Assembly (NCBI RefSeq): GCF_947507565.1
Contig: NC_089193.1
Coordinates: 310,001 to 374,000, forward strand
DNA from: Oscarella lobularis
Taxonomy: Eukaryota; Porifera; Homoscleromorpha; Homosclerophorida; Oscarellidae
DNA: 64,000 bases
Direction: 5' to 3'
Under the pieces are notes generated by a model. It worked only from the letters and a program-made list of their open reading frames with translations. It was not told the DNA's origin and made no database searches. Below are positions 44,701-56,284 of the stretch, one piece after another; the stretch's first letter is position 1, and every line of letters starts with the position of its first letter. The position numbers and the translations under genes are program-made.

Positions 44701-45156
44701 ACCTCTATTTACCTGCCTTTCAAGACCGACGGCTACCTTAACGTTAGGCGGTTCCGCGTACGCTTCGTTTGCGGTACGTTGAAAAATAAATATATTCGCC
44801 GAAGAAAATCAGTACCTAATTGCTTCTTTGCAGATTTGGGATGGCGGCATTGAAGCCCGCGCTTCAATCCCGTTTTATGCTGAGCCTGTAGTAACGCTCA
44901 GAAGAAGACAAGCGTCACTAGGGGTGTGCCTCGATTTTCGCGTTGGCCAAGGTGACGGAAGTATTACAATTTCGCCCTATTATCGCCAATGGGTAACGTT
45001 TAGTCTAACCCTTTGTTTACAGTATACTTACTATTTGCGTTGTCTTAGTTTCTTGGCTGGAGTGACAAGCAAATTGTCACAAGCCTTGCTGTAAACATTC
45101 CTATTAAAAAGCAAGAGTATGAAAATGGAAGGTACAGTAAGTGCGCGTTCTTTTAG
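41765..45156 (+). CDS. large lipid transfer protein (vitellogenin/MTP N-terminal type), multi-exon
   Basis: Secreted or ER-lumenal lipid carrier or assembly factor. Exon 1 encodes a signal peptide (MNSFVIFLWSFFAASALA) and ends at a GTATAA donor. Next comes a beta-rich segment (GDVFTYNMTLKQKL, FALSFMANVTCLAG), then QVTNFKKSIASLFQTSL, the usual 'LKRGILSLLQ' position of the LPD_N domain. The central exons (43,538-44,100) form helical HEAT-like hairpins (VEEAALALGALARGA, VRKAAALAIGHLAEV) as in the family's alpha-superhelix. The C-terminal exons are beta-rich with many aromatic/threonine residues. The last exon gives FLGWSDKQIVTSLAVNIP and TAG at 45,154-45,156. The total is roughly 850-900 residues, the size of MTP rather than of vitellogenin or apoB, and no vWF-D domain is seen. 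Exon joins in 42,200-43,500 are approximate. Confidence 0.6.
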
Positions 45157-45159
45157 AGA

Positions 45160-45844
45160 AATTGCGTAAACCTTCAAGTAGCGGCTTTGTCGTCTGCATT
45201 GGATTTCAGCTGTTTTTTGTAGAGTCCGCGCTGAATATGGAAAGCTTTGGTGTGTGTGTTGTTTTTAGTTGTTCTTTTTTCAAAGCGTAGATGAATCCTG
45301 ACAGTTTTATTTACGCATACGCCTGATCTGGCGTTCAAAAGTTTTCTGAGGGTTTGCCGGCCTAGCTTACTCTATTCTTGTAGGAGCAGCTACAAAAGCA
45401 AACCTTTATAAACTCCACTTCTACTGTATAAAATGATTGTTAGAGGGTTTCAAACGGCGTAAATAGGATTTCATTAAGTCCAAGAAATCGCTCAATTTTT
45501 AATCTCGCCCTTCTTTTGAAAAGAGTGTACTGCAAAAGCAATTATGCTAAAAATTGCCTTGACCTTAAAGAAGAAATTAGGCGCTCTTGTTGGCGTCAGA
45601 CAGCTTGAAGCTGCTTGAAACAGTGTTTAGAGTAAAAAGTCCTGCACAAGAGTTGGGACAGTATAAACATACATATATGCATTAGTTGTCCTTATATACA
45701 TGTCCGTCTAGGCGGGTGTGAGAAAGAGGAGGTAGAGAAAATATTATTGTAGCTATATTTACCGCTACATGATCTCGTCTTTGTACGGGATCGCAAGCTA
45801 TACGATCTTATCTTTGTACGGCTGTGGTGGCTTCTCAAGTCCTG
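45160..45844. other. intergenic stretch
   Basis: No coding exon seen. Contains two similar short segments near 45,767 and 45,812 (TACGATCTYRTCTTTGTACGG type), a small local duplication upstream of the next gene. Confidence 0.35.
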
Positions 45845-48270
45845 ATGTCAGGAATAAGCAAGGCTTCTCGTCTCTTGGCACTTCTCTTCTTTGCTTTCGC
45901 GTTGTCTAAGCCTGCTACACGTACGTCGCGCGCGTTTTCGGCGCGGGTGTAGAGTCATAATGAGTCAGTACCGTAACAGAGGCTTGCACGTCGACGGAAG
46001 ATCTTCTTAAAAAGCGCTGTTCTGCCTCAGCTACGTTCTGGAACGTACCTGGCGAGGCTCTCGACCTTGAGGACACGTCTGCTGCGTCATTTGCTAGCCA
46101 GGTAGTTTATCACGTGACAAGCCTCTTTTCGCAGTGCTGACAGCATCAAGCGATTATACACGCAAAGGATCTTCGTATTATTTTTGCTTATTTGCGTATA
46201 GATTAAAGGGTACACAAATATTTTGCGCAGCTTAGCCTGCGAAGCAGTGATTCAGTTCAAGTCCTGCATTGAAACCCTCAATGCAATCTGTCCACCAAAT
46301 AATGCTACTGTCAAAGAAGTCGAAACTTTGCTAAGCAATGTGTCTCAATTTGTTAACTCTCCAACTTACCAGCAGCAATGCCTACAAGGAGGTATAATTG
46401 ACAGGCAATTTCTTTACCGCTTTCTTTTCAGAAGTACTTCTATAAACTTTTGTCAGCGCAATGCAGATCAGACCAGTTTGCTTGTTTTGTTTACGGAGTT
46501 CCCGGCTGCATCAATTCGTCCTTAGTTTGCGACAGAATAAGTCACTGCGATGATGACTTGGACGAATCAGTTTGCGGTGAGTATTGACTAAGGAATGTAA
46601 AAGACGGATCGCAAAAGACTTTGAAGCACTAACTATATTCTAGAAAACGTAACAAAGTGCGACATTCAAGCTGTCTCAAACTGTCTAGCGCCTTTGAAGA
46701 GCGCTTCTCTTACGCTTAACGTCCAAATAGCGCTACAGGTATTAACGATGATGAAAAACTTTATCGTCTTGTTCTTAATTAATTAATTGACATGCTGGCA
46801 GTTTTTGTTATTCAATAAAACTGGAAAATTGGCCAACGCTTGCACGGCGTACTCCCGATTCCTTACTTGTTCTGACCGTGCTGGAATCAAGCAACAGTGC
46901 TCGTCTTCTAGCAAGCAATCTGTTCAATTGGCTTTGGCCTTAGGGAACAGCGCAAACCAAAATGATTATCACCGCTACTGTGATGAAAGTTAGTAAAATT
47001 ATACTAAAGTTAGTTTGACTGTAAAGTACCTGTAAACAGTTCTCAGGTGCAAAAATAAGGCGATATCGTATTGCCTTCCTATTTTGGAGAGCCAACGTAC
47101 TGTGCGTCTTGGAATTGCATCTAACTTTTCTAGACAAGTATGATAGTGCTTGTCACCTGCAATTATTTTAAAAACTCTTTATTAGATTCGAGTTTTATCT
47201 GGAGGTCAACAAAGCACCGCTTGCAATCTTGTTGTAGCCTTTTGGCAGTGCATCGAGTCTTTTAGAAGCTGTTCCAACCAGAGCCACGAAGTACAGGAAA
47301 TTAGAAGTCAGCTGCAGACGTATTTTATGTCTCCAACTTACAAGAGTCAGTGTCTCCAAAACTGTAACTACCAATAATCAAATACTTTTTAATACCATCT
47401 AAATTACTCCTTTTTAAGTCGCCTGCCCTTCAAACGAAATATCATGTCGAGTGGCATGGCTAGGCTTGACTTGCGTTTCTAAAGTGTGCGATGGTGTGGC
47501 TAACTGCCACGATGGGCAAGATACATATTTTTGTGTAAAAGGTTGGAAAGATATTTAGCATTTGAATAAATACTCAGGTAAAATTGAACAGACTTTTGCA
47601 AGCTGAATAGTCTTCAAGAATGCGTGTCGGTCTGGAAAAATGCAACCGAACTCGAAGAACCAGAAACGCTTGTGAGTTGTTTGTCACGACTGTCACGATA
47701 CTTTAATACTGCAAGACGCTATTTTAGATCAATTCTTTACATAAGACAGAATGCGAGTCTATTTCCACCGTTGCGCTCTGTGCTAGCCCTCTACTTGAAA
47801 ATTGTCAGAACGAAACCAATCACGTCGCTCTGTTCACTCGCAGACTGAAAGAAATTCACGAATCAGACGCGTACAGAAAAGCGTGTTTTAGCGAAGAGGG
47901 TATCCTTGTCTTGCTAATCTCTGCTTTTTAAATTTTGTGTTCACCTTGCTCTTTTGTAGTGTTCTGCAATCTCACTCGTGTCTCAATCTGCACCGAACAG
48001 TACTTTTCGACTCAGGTTGCAGCTAATGGCACTCTGAATCAAACTGCGGAGTTTGTCAAGTGTCTTGGCCAGTGTAGCACTAGCAAATGCGATCAAAACG
48101 TTGTTCCTAAAGATTTGTTCCACTTAGTTTCAAGAATTCAAGCTAGTGAACGGCAATCTTGCGGAGATCCAACGGCCGAAGCTCCTTCGCCGTCACTGGC
48201 AGCTACCACAGCCAAAATTTCTGTTACTTGTTTTTTCTATCTAACAGTGCTTCATTTGTTGGTAAATTAA
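45845..48270 (+). CDS. secreted cysteine-rich repeat protein, probably GPI-anchored
   Basis: Exon 1 (45,845-45,919) is a signal peptide (MSGISKASRLLALLFFAFAL). About eight further exons each hold half or all of a roughly 90-100 residue module with a regular cysteine pattern: C near the start (ACEAVIQFKSCIETLNAIC), hydrophobic helices, then YQQQCL or YKSQCLQN at the end. Recognisable modules: about 45,985-46,395, 46,640-46,985, 47,190-47,370, 47,600-47,900, 47,960-48,170. The C-terminus (SVTCFFYLTVLHLLVN) is a hydrophobic tail after a Thr/Ala-rich linker with no basic residues, as in GPI signals. I do not recognise the family; the module loosely resembles secreted helical cysteine domains expanded in invertebrates. 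It lies 0.7 kb downstream of the lipid transfer gene on the same strand. Confidence 0.6.
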
Positions 48271-48274
48271 TAAC

Positions 48275-48977
48275 AGAACAGCTAAGTGACCGGCGGAACT
48301 TAAGGGTCCTACCTGTTCACAAACGAATGTTGTCACCTACGTTATTTTGTGCTCTAGACTTATTCTTGTTTTGATTTTGTTGTTGTTGCTGTGCGCCTAA
48401 GGCAAGGAGTTGCCTGTTTCTACTCTGTAACTGCATTAGACGATGTTCTGCATTCTTTCGCAAGGGCTGTGTTAGAATAAACTATCTGATGCTCTAGATT
48501 ACTCTTGCCATCTTTAGCGAAAAGATTCCACGTACAGAACAATGAGGGTTTGAAGACAGGATTAATTATAGGCAGACCGCACCTTATGAGTATGACGAGT
48601 CTTATAAAGTACATATGGGCTAAGAAATTTACACACGTTGTATGTGCTAGTGCAATTTTACGCTGATTTAAAGTAGAAGAAAAATAGCATTTTCAGCACA
48701 CAGCCTCCTTAATTATAGCAACGAACAGCATACGGAAGTGTTGCTCCAGGAAACGCTTTCATGCATCACGTGCCTAAAGTTTAGTTTCCAAAGCCCTTGT
48801 AGCGATTGTTTCTGCACTTAATGTGCACAGCAACAGCGACACCTTTGTCAAGTGTCACGTTTGCGACAAGAATGTGGAAAAGGGGCCTCCTACAAGATTT
48901 CATATATGTAGAGTCCTCACCGTAACAACCGCAAAAATGCAGTTACTAAAGATCGATTCGCCTAGATCTTTTGTGCC
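48275..48977. other. gene-free stretch
   Basis: No convincing exon on either strand; it lies between converging genes and probably holds 3' UTRs. Further transmembrane exons of the Frizzled-like gene were looked for here and not found. Confidence 0.35.
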
Positions 48978-49890
48978 TCAGCAAACCAGACTGCTCTTTC
49001 CCATAACTCGACCGACTAGTTCAGCGACGTCTAAAAGGTGTAGTTGACTGTCATTCTCACATAAAAATGTACCCAACTTACTGAGAGCAGACGTAACGAG
49101 AACAAGATACCAAGCAATCATAATGAGAGGAAACCTTTTTCTGTAATGGAGCGATCGATCTACACGCAATGGTTCTAGCAGATTTTTACAGGTACATACT
49201 TGGCTTTAACTGCAAGAACAGTCGTAGTTGAAACAAACACTGCTGCAAAGGAAAGAGTGAAAATGATGTAAAACTTAACGTCATCGAAAATCTCTTCCGC
49301 CCGAGTAGACCAGTTCCACAAAGGACACAAAATGAAGCAACACTGATTGTCAGGATTATAAGACGCGTCTGGGTGGCAGTCGTTTCTAGCTAAGTTATTA
49401 ATTTATTAGAAATATCCATCATAAAGGCTTTTCATTCTAAAAGAAAAAACCTTGCCTGACGGGTGATACTAACTGTCGGAGAAGAACGAGAAGCTCTGAT
49501 ATTGTTGCGTTGATGGTGAACGCACTGTCAGGAGGCCATTGTGGCATGCCAAAATGTTTCAGAATTCTGTAAATGTTTTGCGGATAGAGAATCACGGACT
49601 CCGGAAGTAAATGACAAGCTAGGCTGGCGTCTATTCCGGTGCCTGAAACGAATTTCAACAGTTCTGAGCGCGATATAAAGAGATGACAGCATCGCATGTA
49701 GAGTTCGACTAAGGGTCATTAGACGCAGTTAGAGTGAGTGGGAGCCAGATGGAGCTAAACTCACGGATAGAAAAGATTGATTGGACGAAGGCGCCGGCTT
49801 AGTGAAAAAAGAGACTGTTGGAACGACTGTTATAGTAATAACGTACACCGCAAGACAAGTCATGACAAGACCGAGAAAGACGTTCATTCT
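48978..49890 (-). CDS. Frizzled/Smoothened-like seven-helix receptor fragment
   Basis: Minus-strand exons. A start with a hydrophobic leader (MNVFLGLVMTCLAVYVITI, 49,888 downward, GTGAGT donor). An extracellular segment with SLACHLLPESVILYPQN (about 49,640-49,460). An exon NQCCFILCPLWNWSTRA followed by a helix (FYIIFTLSFAAVFVSTTTVL, about 49,390-49,205). Then, joined phase 2 to phase 2, KKRFPLIMIAWYLVLVTSAL (about 49,147-49,087). The order CxxxCPLxxW, TM1, short basic-FP loop, TM2 is the Frizzled/Smoothened signature. TM3 to TM7 are not found downstream, so the gene appears truncated or its 3' exons are unrecognised. Family assignment is tentative. Confidence 0.35.
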
Positions 49891-49984
49891 TCCCGTAAAG
49901 ACTGGAAGGTAACTGAGGATGAGTTCAAGGCTTAAACGCCGTACGTGGGCTACTCTACCGGTACCCGGGCAAATGAGTGTAGAG

Positions 49985-51960
49985 TATAGCATCCATAAGA
50001 ATGTAATGAATTTTCAATTCAGGCATACGTTGTTTTCTTCACAATCATTCGACTTCTCCACAATATCTAAGTTTAGGAGACGGACCTTGTTCAGTTTTAA
50101 ATTCCCCTCGACGTTTGACTCAGTCCTACAATGAAGAACCTGAGGTGAAAATAGAGATCGTTACTGGAATGACTTCTGATTCATCTCGAGCTGCTAACTG
50201 ACCGACCCTGACTTGTAAACCTTTCCAAAACACAAAATAAAGCCAAAAAGCCTTTATGAAGGCGTTTCTTACGTTGCGGGCGAAGTCGCTTTCCATTTGA
50301 GGCCAGTTACAACGTCGAAACGCAATCGAGCGTTGAACTAGTGACCCGATTGTCTTACGGCTGGAAGCTCGACGCCGCGTGGTGCGGAGAACGCCGGGAA
50401 ATGTCGAATTCGTTTCGGTCGCCCTCTATCGGCCATCTTAGCTTAGTTAGCGCGCTCGACTTATAATGTTTTCTCTCTTCTTTACCAATTTTATGCGATG
50501 TAGGCGATCGCTTATCCTTACGCAACCATAGATAAATCGCAATTCGCTGGAATCGTCGTCGAAGCGGTTCGGACAGCTCATGTACGCATTCGAGGCGAAA
50601 CGCAGGTAAGCGAGCTCATCCCTCTCGGTTCTACGAGCAAATGCAGTGAAAGTGTTGTACCCTGCTTTGACTATAAGCTCTAAAACTGACATTGCAAGAA
50701 TCTACGTACGGCTGGATTTCGCGAGTTCTCTCTCACTAAAAGCCGTTCGATCGATCGATTTTACCACGTTTGTTTCGGAACGCGAACTCGATCGAATGCA
50801 TTTGAGCGTTTTGCGTCGCGTTTCGTCTCGTTTCGTTGAGATCGTGAACGAAACGTTCACGTCATATATCAGACATCTTGTCCATGCACGCGTGCACGTG
50901 CTCGTCTCTTGTTTCCTTTTTCTTGGGAGAAACGCTGCACGAGCGTGATCGCTCCAATCATTACCTTATTTGGTTGCGCGTAGAGGTGCAAAAAGCAACG
51001 CTCTCTCTCGTGACATCGATGCGGTTTATGACGCACACCCGACGTCCAATCAGAGAAAAGTTGGCGTCATCGTTTGCGAGGGAGTACATAAAATCGTGCA
51101 CGGCGCTCTCCCTTTTTACGTAACCCCGTCGCTTCAGAACTCGCTCGTACGATTGGTTAGTCGTTGGAAGACAGAGAGCCAGAGGGGCGAGCGATATTCC
51201 GACGCAACGTCCTGGAGCAACGGTGCGAAAGTGATTAGAGGCACATCCCTAAGACCTCTAGGGGCTTTCGCGCCGGGAAAACAAGCTCCGTCTTGCACGG
51301 GACAGCGTCGGCGTTCGCCGGTTCTCCTCCACGTCGAGCACACGATGAGCGGGCCTCTTCGGCGGTGGCGATAGCCGTATCCCGGGGTGGCAACGAACCT
51401 CGGAGGCTCACTTATGGTGGGTTCTGATCTAATTCATGCCGTTGGTGAGGGTCGACTGGGTTGCGAAGCGTCTGGACCTCCACGTGGTGCGACCTGGGTC
51501 ACGCAAACACAGACGCGCTTCAGTGCGGCTTATTTTTGTATGTATTTCGTTGTTTCGAACAGATACTGGCTTCGTTTCTTTAGATTTCGGCTCGCGAGAA
51601 GGTTTCGACGAAGTACTATTCGATACTGTTTGAGTGGGAGGAGTGACTGTTAATTAATCTATTACTTTTTTACTACATCTTGTTTCGACTCTGTCCCTAT
51701 TTAAATTTTTTTATCGCGTTCATTTCTTTCGTGGAATATTTTAGATAGGTTTTAGGCGTAGCGGAGTAGTATAGAGGAGAGTCAATTGCTAAATAAAAAT
51801 GCATCCGGGTAACAGCCCTCCTCACGTGCAGCAAAAGTTTCTAATCTTGGCACATTACCAGCTTTCAAGCCGTATTAGAAACATGTAAAGGTCTTGAGAA
51901 AGAGCTTTTCTCGTGTACTACATAGTAAAATGTTGTTTAACCTAATACCTCGTAGTTCTT
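49985..51960 (+). repeat. dispersed repeat family A, subfamily I, copy 2
   Basis: Same sequence order as 9,488-11,420: AGCATCCATAAGAA start block, GATCGATCGAT near 50,748, CCAAT near 51,045, tail box near 51,905. The 134-codon frame is open at 50,970-51,374. It abuts a family B copy at about 51,960 and begins inside the upstream flank of the Frizzled-like fragment. Confidence 0.7.
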
Positions 51961-53094
51961 GCCCAAGATTTCTTCAATAACTGACTTTTCTATCACATTC
52001 GCTCCTAATCATGTTATACCCAAAAAAGAGATAATTAGTTAAGAAGATAACTTGGAGAAGCCGATCGTCTTACCTTTTGTCGGCAGCAACTCGATACAAA
52101 CGTTGAACGTCGGTCTTAATTGAGCCAAGTAAGAGTTTTGCTAGCGGTATTTAGACGCACGTACAACTCCCAGCATCGCTTGCTTGCAACAAGCGTTTTT
52201 TGCCTATAAACAAAGAGTTATTTTATCTGACGTCGCTTTGGCCACCCCGTAGCATTTGGCGAAAGAACAGCCGTTAATTGACAGCTTCGAATTTGCTCGC
52301 ATGTAGCATCAGCTTGGCTTTCTATATTTTGTCAGGATGTCATGCACTGCTTTTGTTGCGAAAACGTATATCTTTTGTCGTAGTAGAATTTAGAATTGCC
52401 TTTCAGTTTCATTTCTCTCCAAGACAGAAGTAAACCTGATGTTGAGTAAAAATATACAAGTGTTTCTTAGCTACTTTCTGATTCTTTTTGTTTTTTCTTT
52501 AGCACCCTTTCCAACGCCTGTTTTTGATACATATAAAACGGCAACGGCCGATCCCGGCGTAGGCCGTCAGCGCGGCAGCTAATAACGCATTGAAAAAATA
52601 ATTAAAACATTGAAAGTATGAAAGTAATTTTTTGTCAAGGTTGCGGCGAAGCATACGGCGGTGAGGCAATGAACCAATGGCGCTGTATTCGCCCTATCGT
52701 TGACTTGGAGCAAATGTTATCTCCAATATTAAAATATTTTGCATGCGTCTTTAAGTACCGCGTAAGGAGACCTCTTTTCCTTTTCGTTGACACAGATGAC
52801 TCGACGTTACACTTCAGATTTGAACATTCTTTAGGATGGCATGCAGAGGATCCTTCGTGATTGGCCACTTGCGACGTCGTGCGAGTCAAGCCAACTAAAA
52901 GAGCTTTACCACATCGAGAAAGCTTTTATTTGGCCATCTGTTTAGTCTAGATATTACTCGACGGAGGTAAAGTGATATTAATTGATACAGTAACTTTAGA
53001 GTTGTACTCTCTATGACTACTCCAAGTGATCATAGATTTACCTAAGCGTGAAAGTGAAAGCAAATAATACTGTTTTTGAACTTGGAAGAGTGCA
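51960..53094 (+). repeat. dispersed repeat family B, copy 3, adjoining the methyltransferase
   Basis: Matches 24,880-26,110. It runs without a break into the 3' end of the methyltransferase gene (minus strand, 53,095). This is therefore probably the parental arrangement, and the block is the 3' flank of that gene. Confidence 0.65.
52618..52860 (+). CDS. 80-aa ORF inside family B (doubtful gene)
   Basis: ATG-started frame beginning MKVIFCQGCGEAYGG, with a CxxC. The homologous sequence at 25,639-25,880 is frame-broken by small indels. I recognise no domain. It may be an old coding exon preserved by the duplication or chance. Confidence 0.15.
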   Translation: MKVIFCQGCGEAYGGEAMNQWRCIRPIVDLEQMLSPILKYFACVFKYRVRRPLFLFVDTDDSTLHFRFEHSLGWHAEDPS

Positions 53095-53862
53095 TCAAGG
53101 CTTCTTGACCACCACGTCAATGTAGACGCTATTAGTAGGAACAGGCTTATTCCTTTTCCACCCATATTTTCTCAAAAGCCTCTCGTTCTCGTCCCGTTTC
53201 TCAATCGCTTGAGCAGCATCAAAGAAGCCAAGACACGATGTCTCCCACCACGTCAGCAGAGCTTCATCAGTGGGAAAGAAACACTGCCTTACCTCTTCAC
53301 AAGCGTAAACCATTTCAAAACCAACTTGTTTGAGAAGCGTTTCCCAGTCGAACAACGATCGATATGAAATACCCATGGCTGAAAGAAATTTCTCGTACGA
53401 GTTTCCATATTGACTTGCAGTCACATCGTAGAGATAACCGGGCAGATCCTCTCGTACAGTCGTAAAACCGAATTTTCCTCCCGATGTGAGAAGCTCGAAT
53501 ATCTTTTGAAGAGTCTTCGCCTGCTCGTCGGCTGGAATCCAGTGGACAACGTAATTCGAGAAGACGACGTCGTAAGGAGCAAATTTCGCTGCTTCGTCGA
53601 CCGATCCACGAATGATGTTCACGTTATCGTGGTCTCGAAATCGACTTTTTGCAATACTGATACGATCAGCGTTCGGGTCCACGCCCACGAGGAAGCCGCT
53701 TGGTCCAGTTCGGCGCGCAACATCTATCGTTGTGTTGCCCGTGCCGCAGCCGAAATCAAGAACGCGATCACCGGTTCTCAGTGGAAGAGCGTTATCGAGA
53801 AACGTCATACCGTACAAGTTTTGCCCGTGCTTTGACGTACGATCGTAGTTCGAAGCAGACAT
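53095..53862 (-). CDS. class I SAM-dependent methyltransferase (255 aa, intronless)
   Basis: Complete open frame. Rossmann motif I is VLDFGCGTGNTTIDVA at about residue 34, followed by the acidic end of strand 2 (GVDPNADR) that binds the SAM ribose, DVVFSNYVVHWI (motif IV) and GGKFGFTT. Length and order fit small-molecule methyltransferases of the juvenile-hormone-acid/trans-aconitate type; the substrate cannot be told. Cytosolic, with no signal peptide. ATG at 53,860-53,862 is the first in-frame start. Intronless in an intron-rich region. An N-terminal fragment is duplicated at 56,953 and the last bases recur at 26,107. Confidence 0.85.
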   Translation of the reverse strand: MSASNYDRTSKHGQNLYGMTFLDNALPLRTGDRVLDFGCGTGNTTIDVARRTGPSGFLVGVDPNADRISIAKSRFRDHDNVNIIRGSVDEAAKFAPYDVVFSNYVVHWIPADEQAKTLQKIFELLTSGGKFGFTTVREDLPGYLYDVTASQYGNSYEKFLSAMGISYRSLFDWETLLKQVGFEMVYACEEVRQCFFPTDEALLTWWETSCLGFFDAAQAIEKRDENERLLRKYGWKRNKPVPTNSVYIDVVVKKP

Positions 53863-53939
53863 TTTCTACGTCGGAGTGGCTATTCTTACGGTTATATATG
53901 AGACATGCGCAGTGTGCCATTTCGAAAAGATTGTGATAT

Positions 53940-54914
53940 GTACCAGTGGCGGATCTAAACACAGCCTCCCTCCCCCGTCATAACAGTTAGAACAGCAACT
54001 GTAGAAAGAGTGAACTCCGCACTAAGATACGGGTTTGAGGAGTACCACGAGAAAGGAAAGACATAAAACCGTTTTGAGTAGTTGTCAATTTTCAAAAATG
54101 CAAGCGTGGTTAAAAATTTTAGGCGCGCACGCCCCTAATCTAAATCTTGGACGTACTGTTATTCTTCTTTGAGGACGTACGACGTGAAACTTCGATCTAC
54201 CATCGTTGGACAACGCCTCCAAGTTAAGGAACTTGACCACCACGCCTCCAAAAAAAGGAAAAAAGTACCAATAAGAACGTGTAACAAAATAGGAAATCCG
54301 TAATGAAAGTGAATTTTATATCAGTTCGTAAACTGTTTTGGCTTGCGTGAATTAATTGTTATACAGTACTGTTGTAAGCTCAAGTTGCTAGCCCCCTCCC
54401 CACTTGACCATAGGCGAAGCGAAGGAAACTATATGAAGAAGGGCCCGAGTGACCATGCCGGAAGGCCACGAGAACGATGTAGTCCTGCAAGAGATTAGAA
54501 TCATTACGTTAGACTGTTTTCAGATTTTCAAGCACGTTATAGGTCTCAAGTTTGGGATCTTAGAATTAATAACATTTAACGTTCTTTATCATTACTTTTA
54601 AGGAAAGGGATCGAGAAGACGACGACAGCTACTCGGGTAACAAGTCGAGAAAATTGGTGAGGCCCCTTTTGAGGGTTCACTATAATCCTTGCCCGCGGCG
54701 GCGGATGATGAAAACGTCGCACGCAAGTATATATGTCTAAAGCTAAAGTAAGACATGCCTCTAAGCTTGCCTCACGTCGTCCGACAAAAGCCTACGATGC
54801 ACGACAAAGGAAAGACGAGCCTCGAAGCAGAGAAGGACATTTTTGGGTCTTGCTCGATGGAGAACCAATGAGCCCGGTCGACTGCCCGTCTCGGCGTAGG
54901 CCTTCTGTATGCCT
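53940..54914. other. gene-free stretch
   Basis: No supported gene. A basic 76-codon plus-strand frame (54,733-54,963) overlaps the minus-strand ORF below and shows no family features. Confidence 0.35.
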
Positions 54915-55391
54915 TCAAACAAAACGATCGAATTTCGTTTGCAAGGCTTTCCTTCGGTTCTGAGATGCGAAAAACTGCTGACGAGACCCCTTAGGGAGCC
55001 CCACTTTCGTGAAAACGCTGCCGCTGCGCAGAATTACTTCTAATTCGGCTTCGAAAACTGTCACTGACGCCAAAAAGGTACAGTAGCTCGCAGTCGAAAG
55101 GTCTGCTAGGGAAGAAGCTCTACCTGTACCGTTTACCCGGATGAGCACAGACGTTTCCCGGAGGCTAGAAGCTAGAAGGCAATCGCCAAAGCGTCGAAGT
55201 GGACTGCTACGACATTCTTTAGTCACGGCAAAACGAACGAATGATTTACACGTCACGAATTCCTTTGCTAATGCGGGACGAAGTCTTTGCAAGTAGGCGG
55301 GGCCCCTTTCGAATGTAAAAACGCGTGTTGTAGGTGACTTCAAATTGCCAATGATGTCATCTAGCGATAAGTATGAGCTGGATGGATACAA
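54915..55391 (-). CDS. uncharacterised 158-aa ORF sharing an LPKGS segment with the TIR-like exon
   Basis: ATG-started open frame. The body is Ser/Arg/Leu-rich without a recognised domain. Near the C-terminus VFTKVGLPKGSRQQFFAS parallels YEKVRLPKGSHEQFSAC of the TIR-like exon at 17,817, and the DNA GCTCCCTAAGGGGTCTC is identical. The C-terminal part is therefore probably a displaced piece of that exon, and the ORF as a whole may be fortuitous. Confidence 0.3.
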   Translation of the reverse strand: MYPSSSYLSLDDIIGNLKSPTTRVFTFERGPAYLQRLRPALAKEFVTCKSFVRFAVTKECRSSPLRRFGDCLLASSLRETSVLIRVNGTGRASSLADLSTASYCTFLASVTVFEAELEVILRSGSVFTKVGLPKGSRQQFFASQNRRKALQTKFDRFV

Positions 55392-55399
55392 AAAAGAAT

Positions 55400-55580
55400 G
55401 CAGAAGTCATTCCATATACAATCGCTGCATGTACTTTACCTCAGCTTTTTCAGACTCTTGGGAATCAGTCAAAAATTTAACTAAACATTGTAGGACGGAT
55501 AGAGTAATATTAAATTTATCAAATAAAATTCTCAATAACGTATCTTTTTCCGAAGGCTTGAGAGTCCTACACTCGGATTG
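55400..55580 (+). repeat. family C repeat fragment
   Basis: Matches 37,345-37,510 directly and 26,340-26,520 inverted (shared TCAGCTTTTTCAGAC, TATCTTTTTCCGAAGGCTT). Neighbouring sequence to 55,900 contains an open frame that merely reads through the repeat. Confidence 0.65.
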
Positions 55581-56284
55581 TATTTTGTACAAACTAAAAT
55601 GTTCCTTGATCTCTGCTTACACAGCCTCCATTTTAGTTCACGAACATTTTAGATCAAGAGATGTAGCGCGCAATGGGGACGCTGGCGACGTGGGAACTCA
55701 TCACACCGCTTATGCTTCAGACATCTATCTCCTTGCAGATCGAATAGCTTCAGAAAGGGGTGGTGTATCTAGATCTGATACCCCAACAAAGCGTCGCCCC
55801 TCGAATGAGCAGCAACCACCCATCACCCGGCCCTCATTACGAGAACAAAAACTTCCCCACTTATTTAACAAAAACAGAGGAAATGACTTATTAACTCTAT
55901 AGTCACTGCACTTGAATACGGCGTGTAATGACTTCTCAGAAAGCCTCGTTTTCTTAATTATCACACTAACATACTGCATGGCCACTGCATTGAAATGCAA
56001 GCGCTCATTGTTCTAATCAGTTATGTTGCTTTACCATCTCAGAATAACAAGAGAACATCCAATAATGACGCTAAATTTCCGCTAACATTTCAACTCCGCT
56101 TCTTTACCGGCACCCAGCGTAAAAGTTTCATGATGTTTGGGAAGCATACCGTTAACATCCTTCTTTGTCAGAATCGCGTGAATGCATAAGAAAGTATAAC
56201 GGAAATCAGTTGTTAGATTAAGACGTGCATATAAATCTGCTGTGAGGCTCCTTGTCTGCCATTCAAGCAAACAAATAAGAAGAC

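Noticed and set aside
55345-55902. 185-codon plus-strand open frame
   Set aside because: Reads through a family C repeat fragment whose other copies are not open; no recognisable domain.
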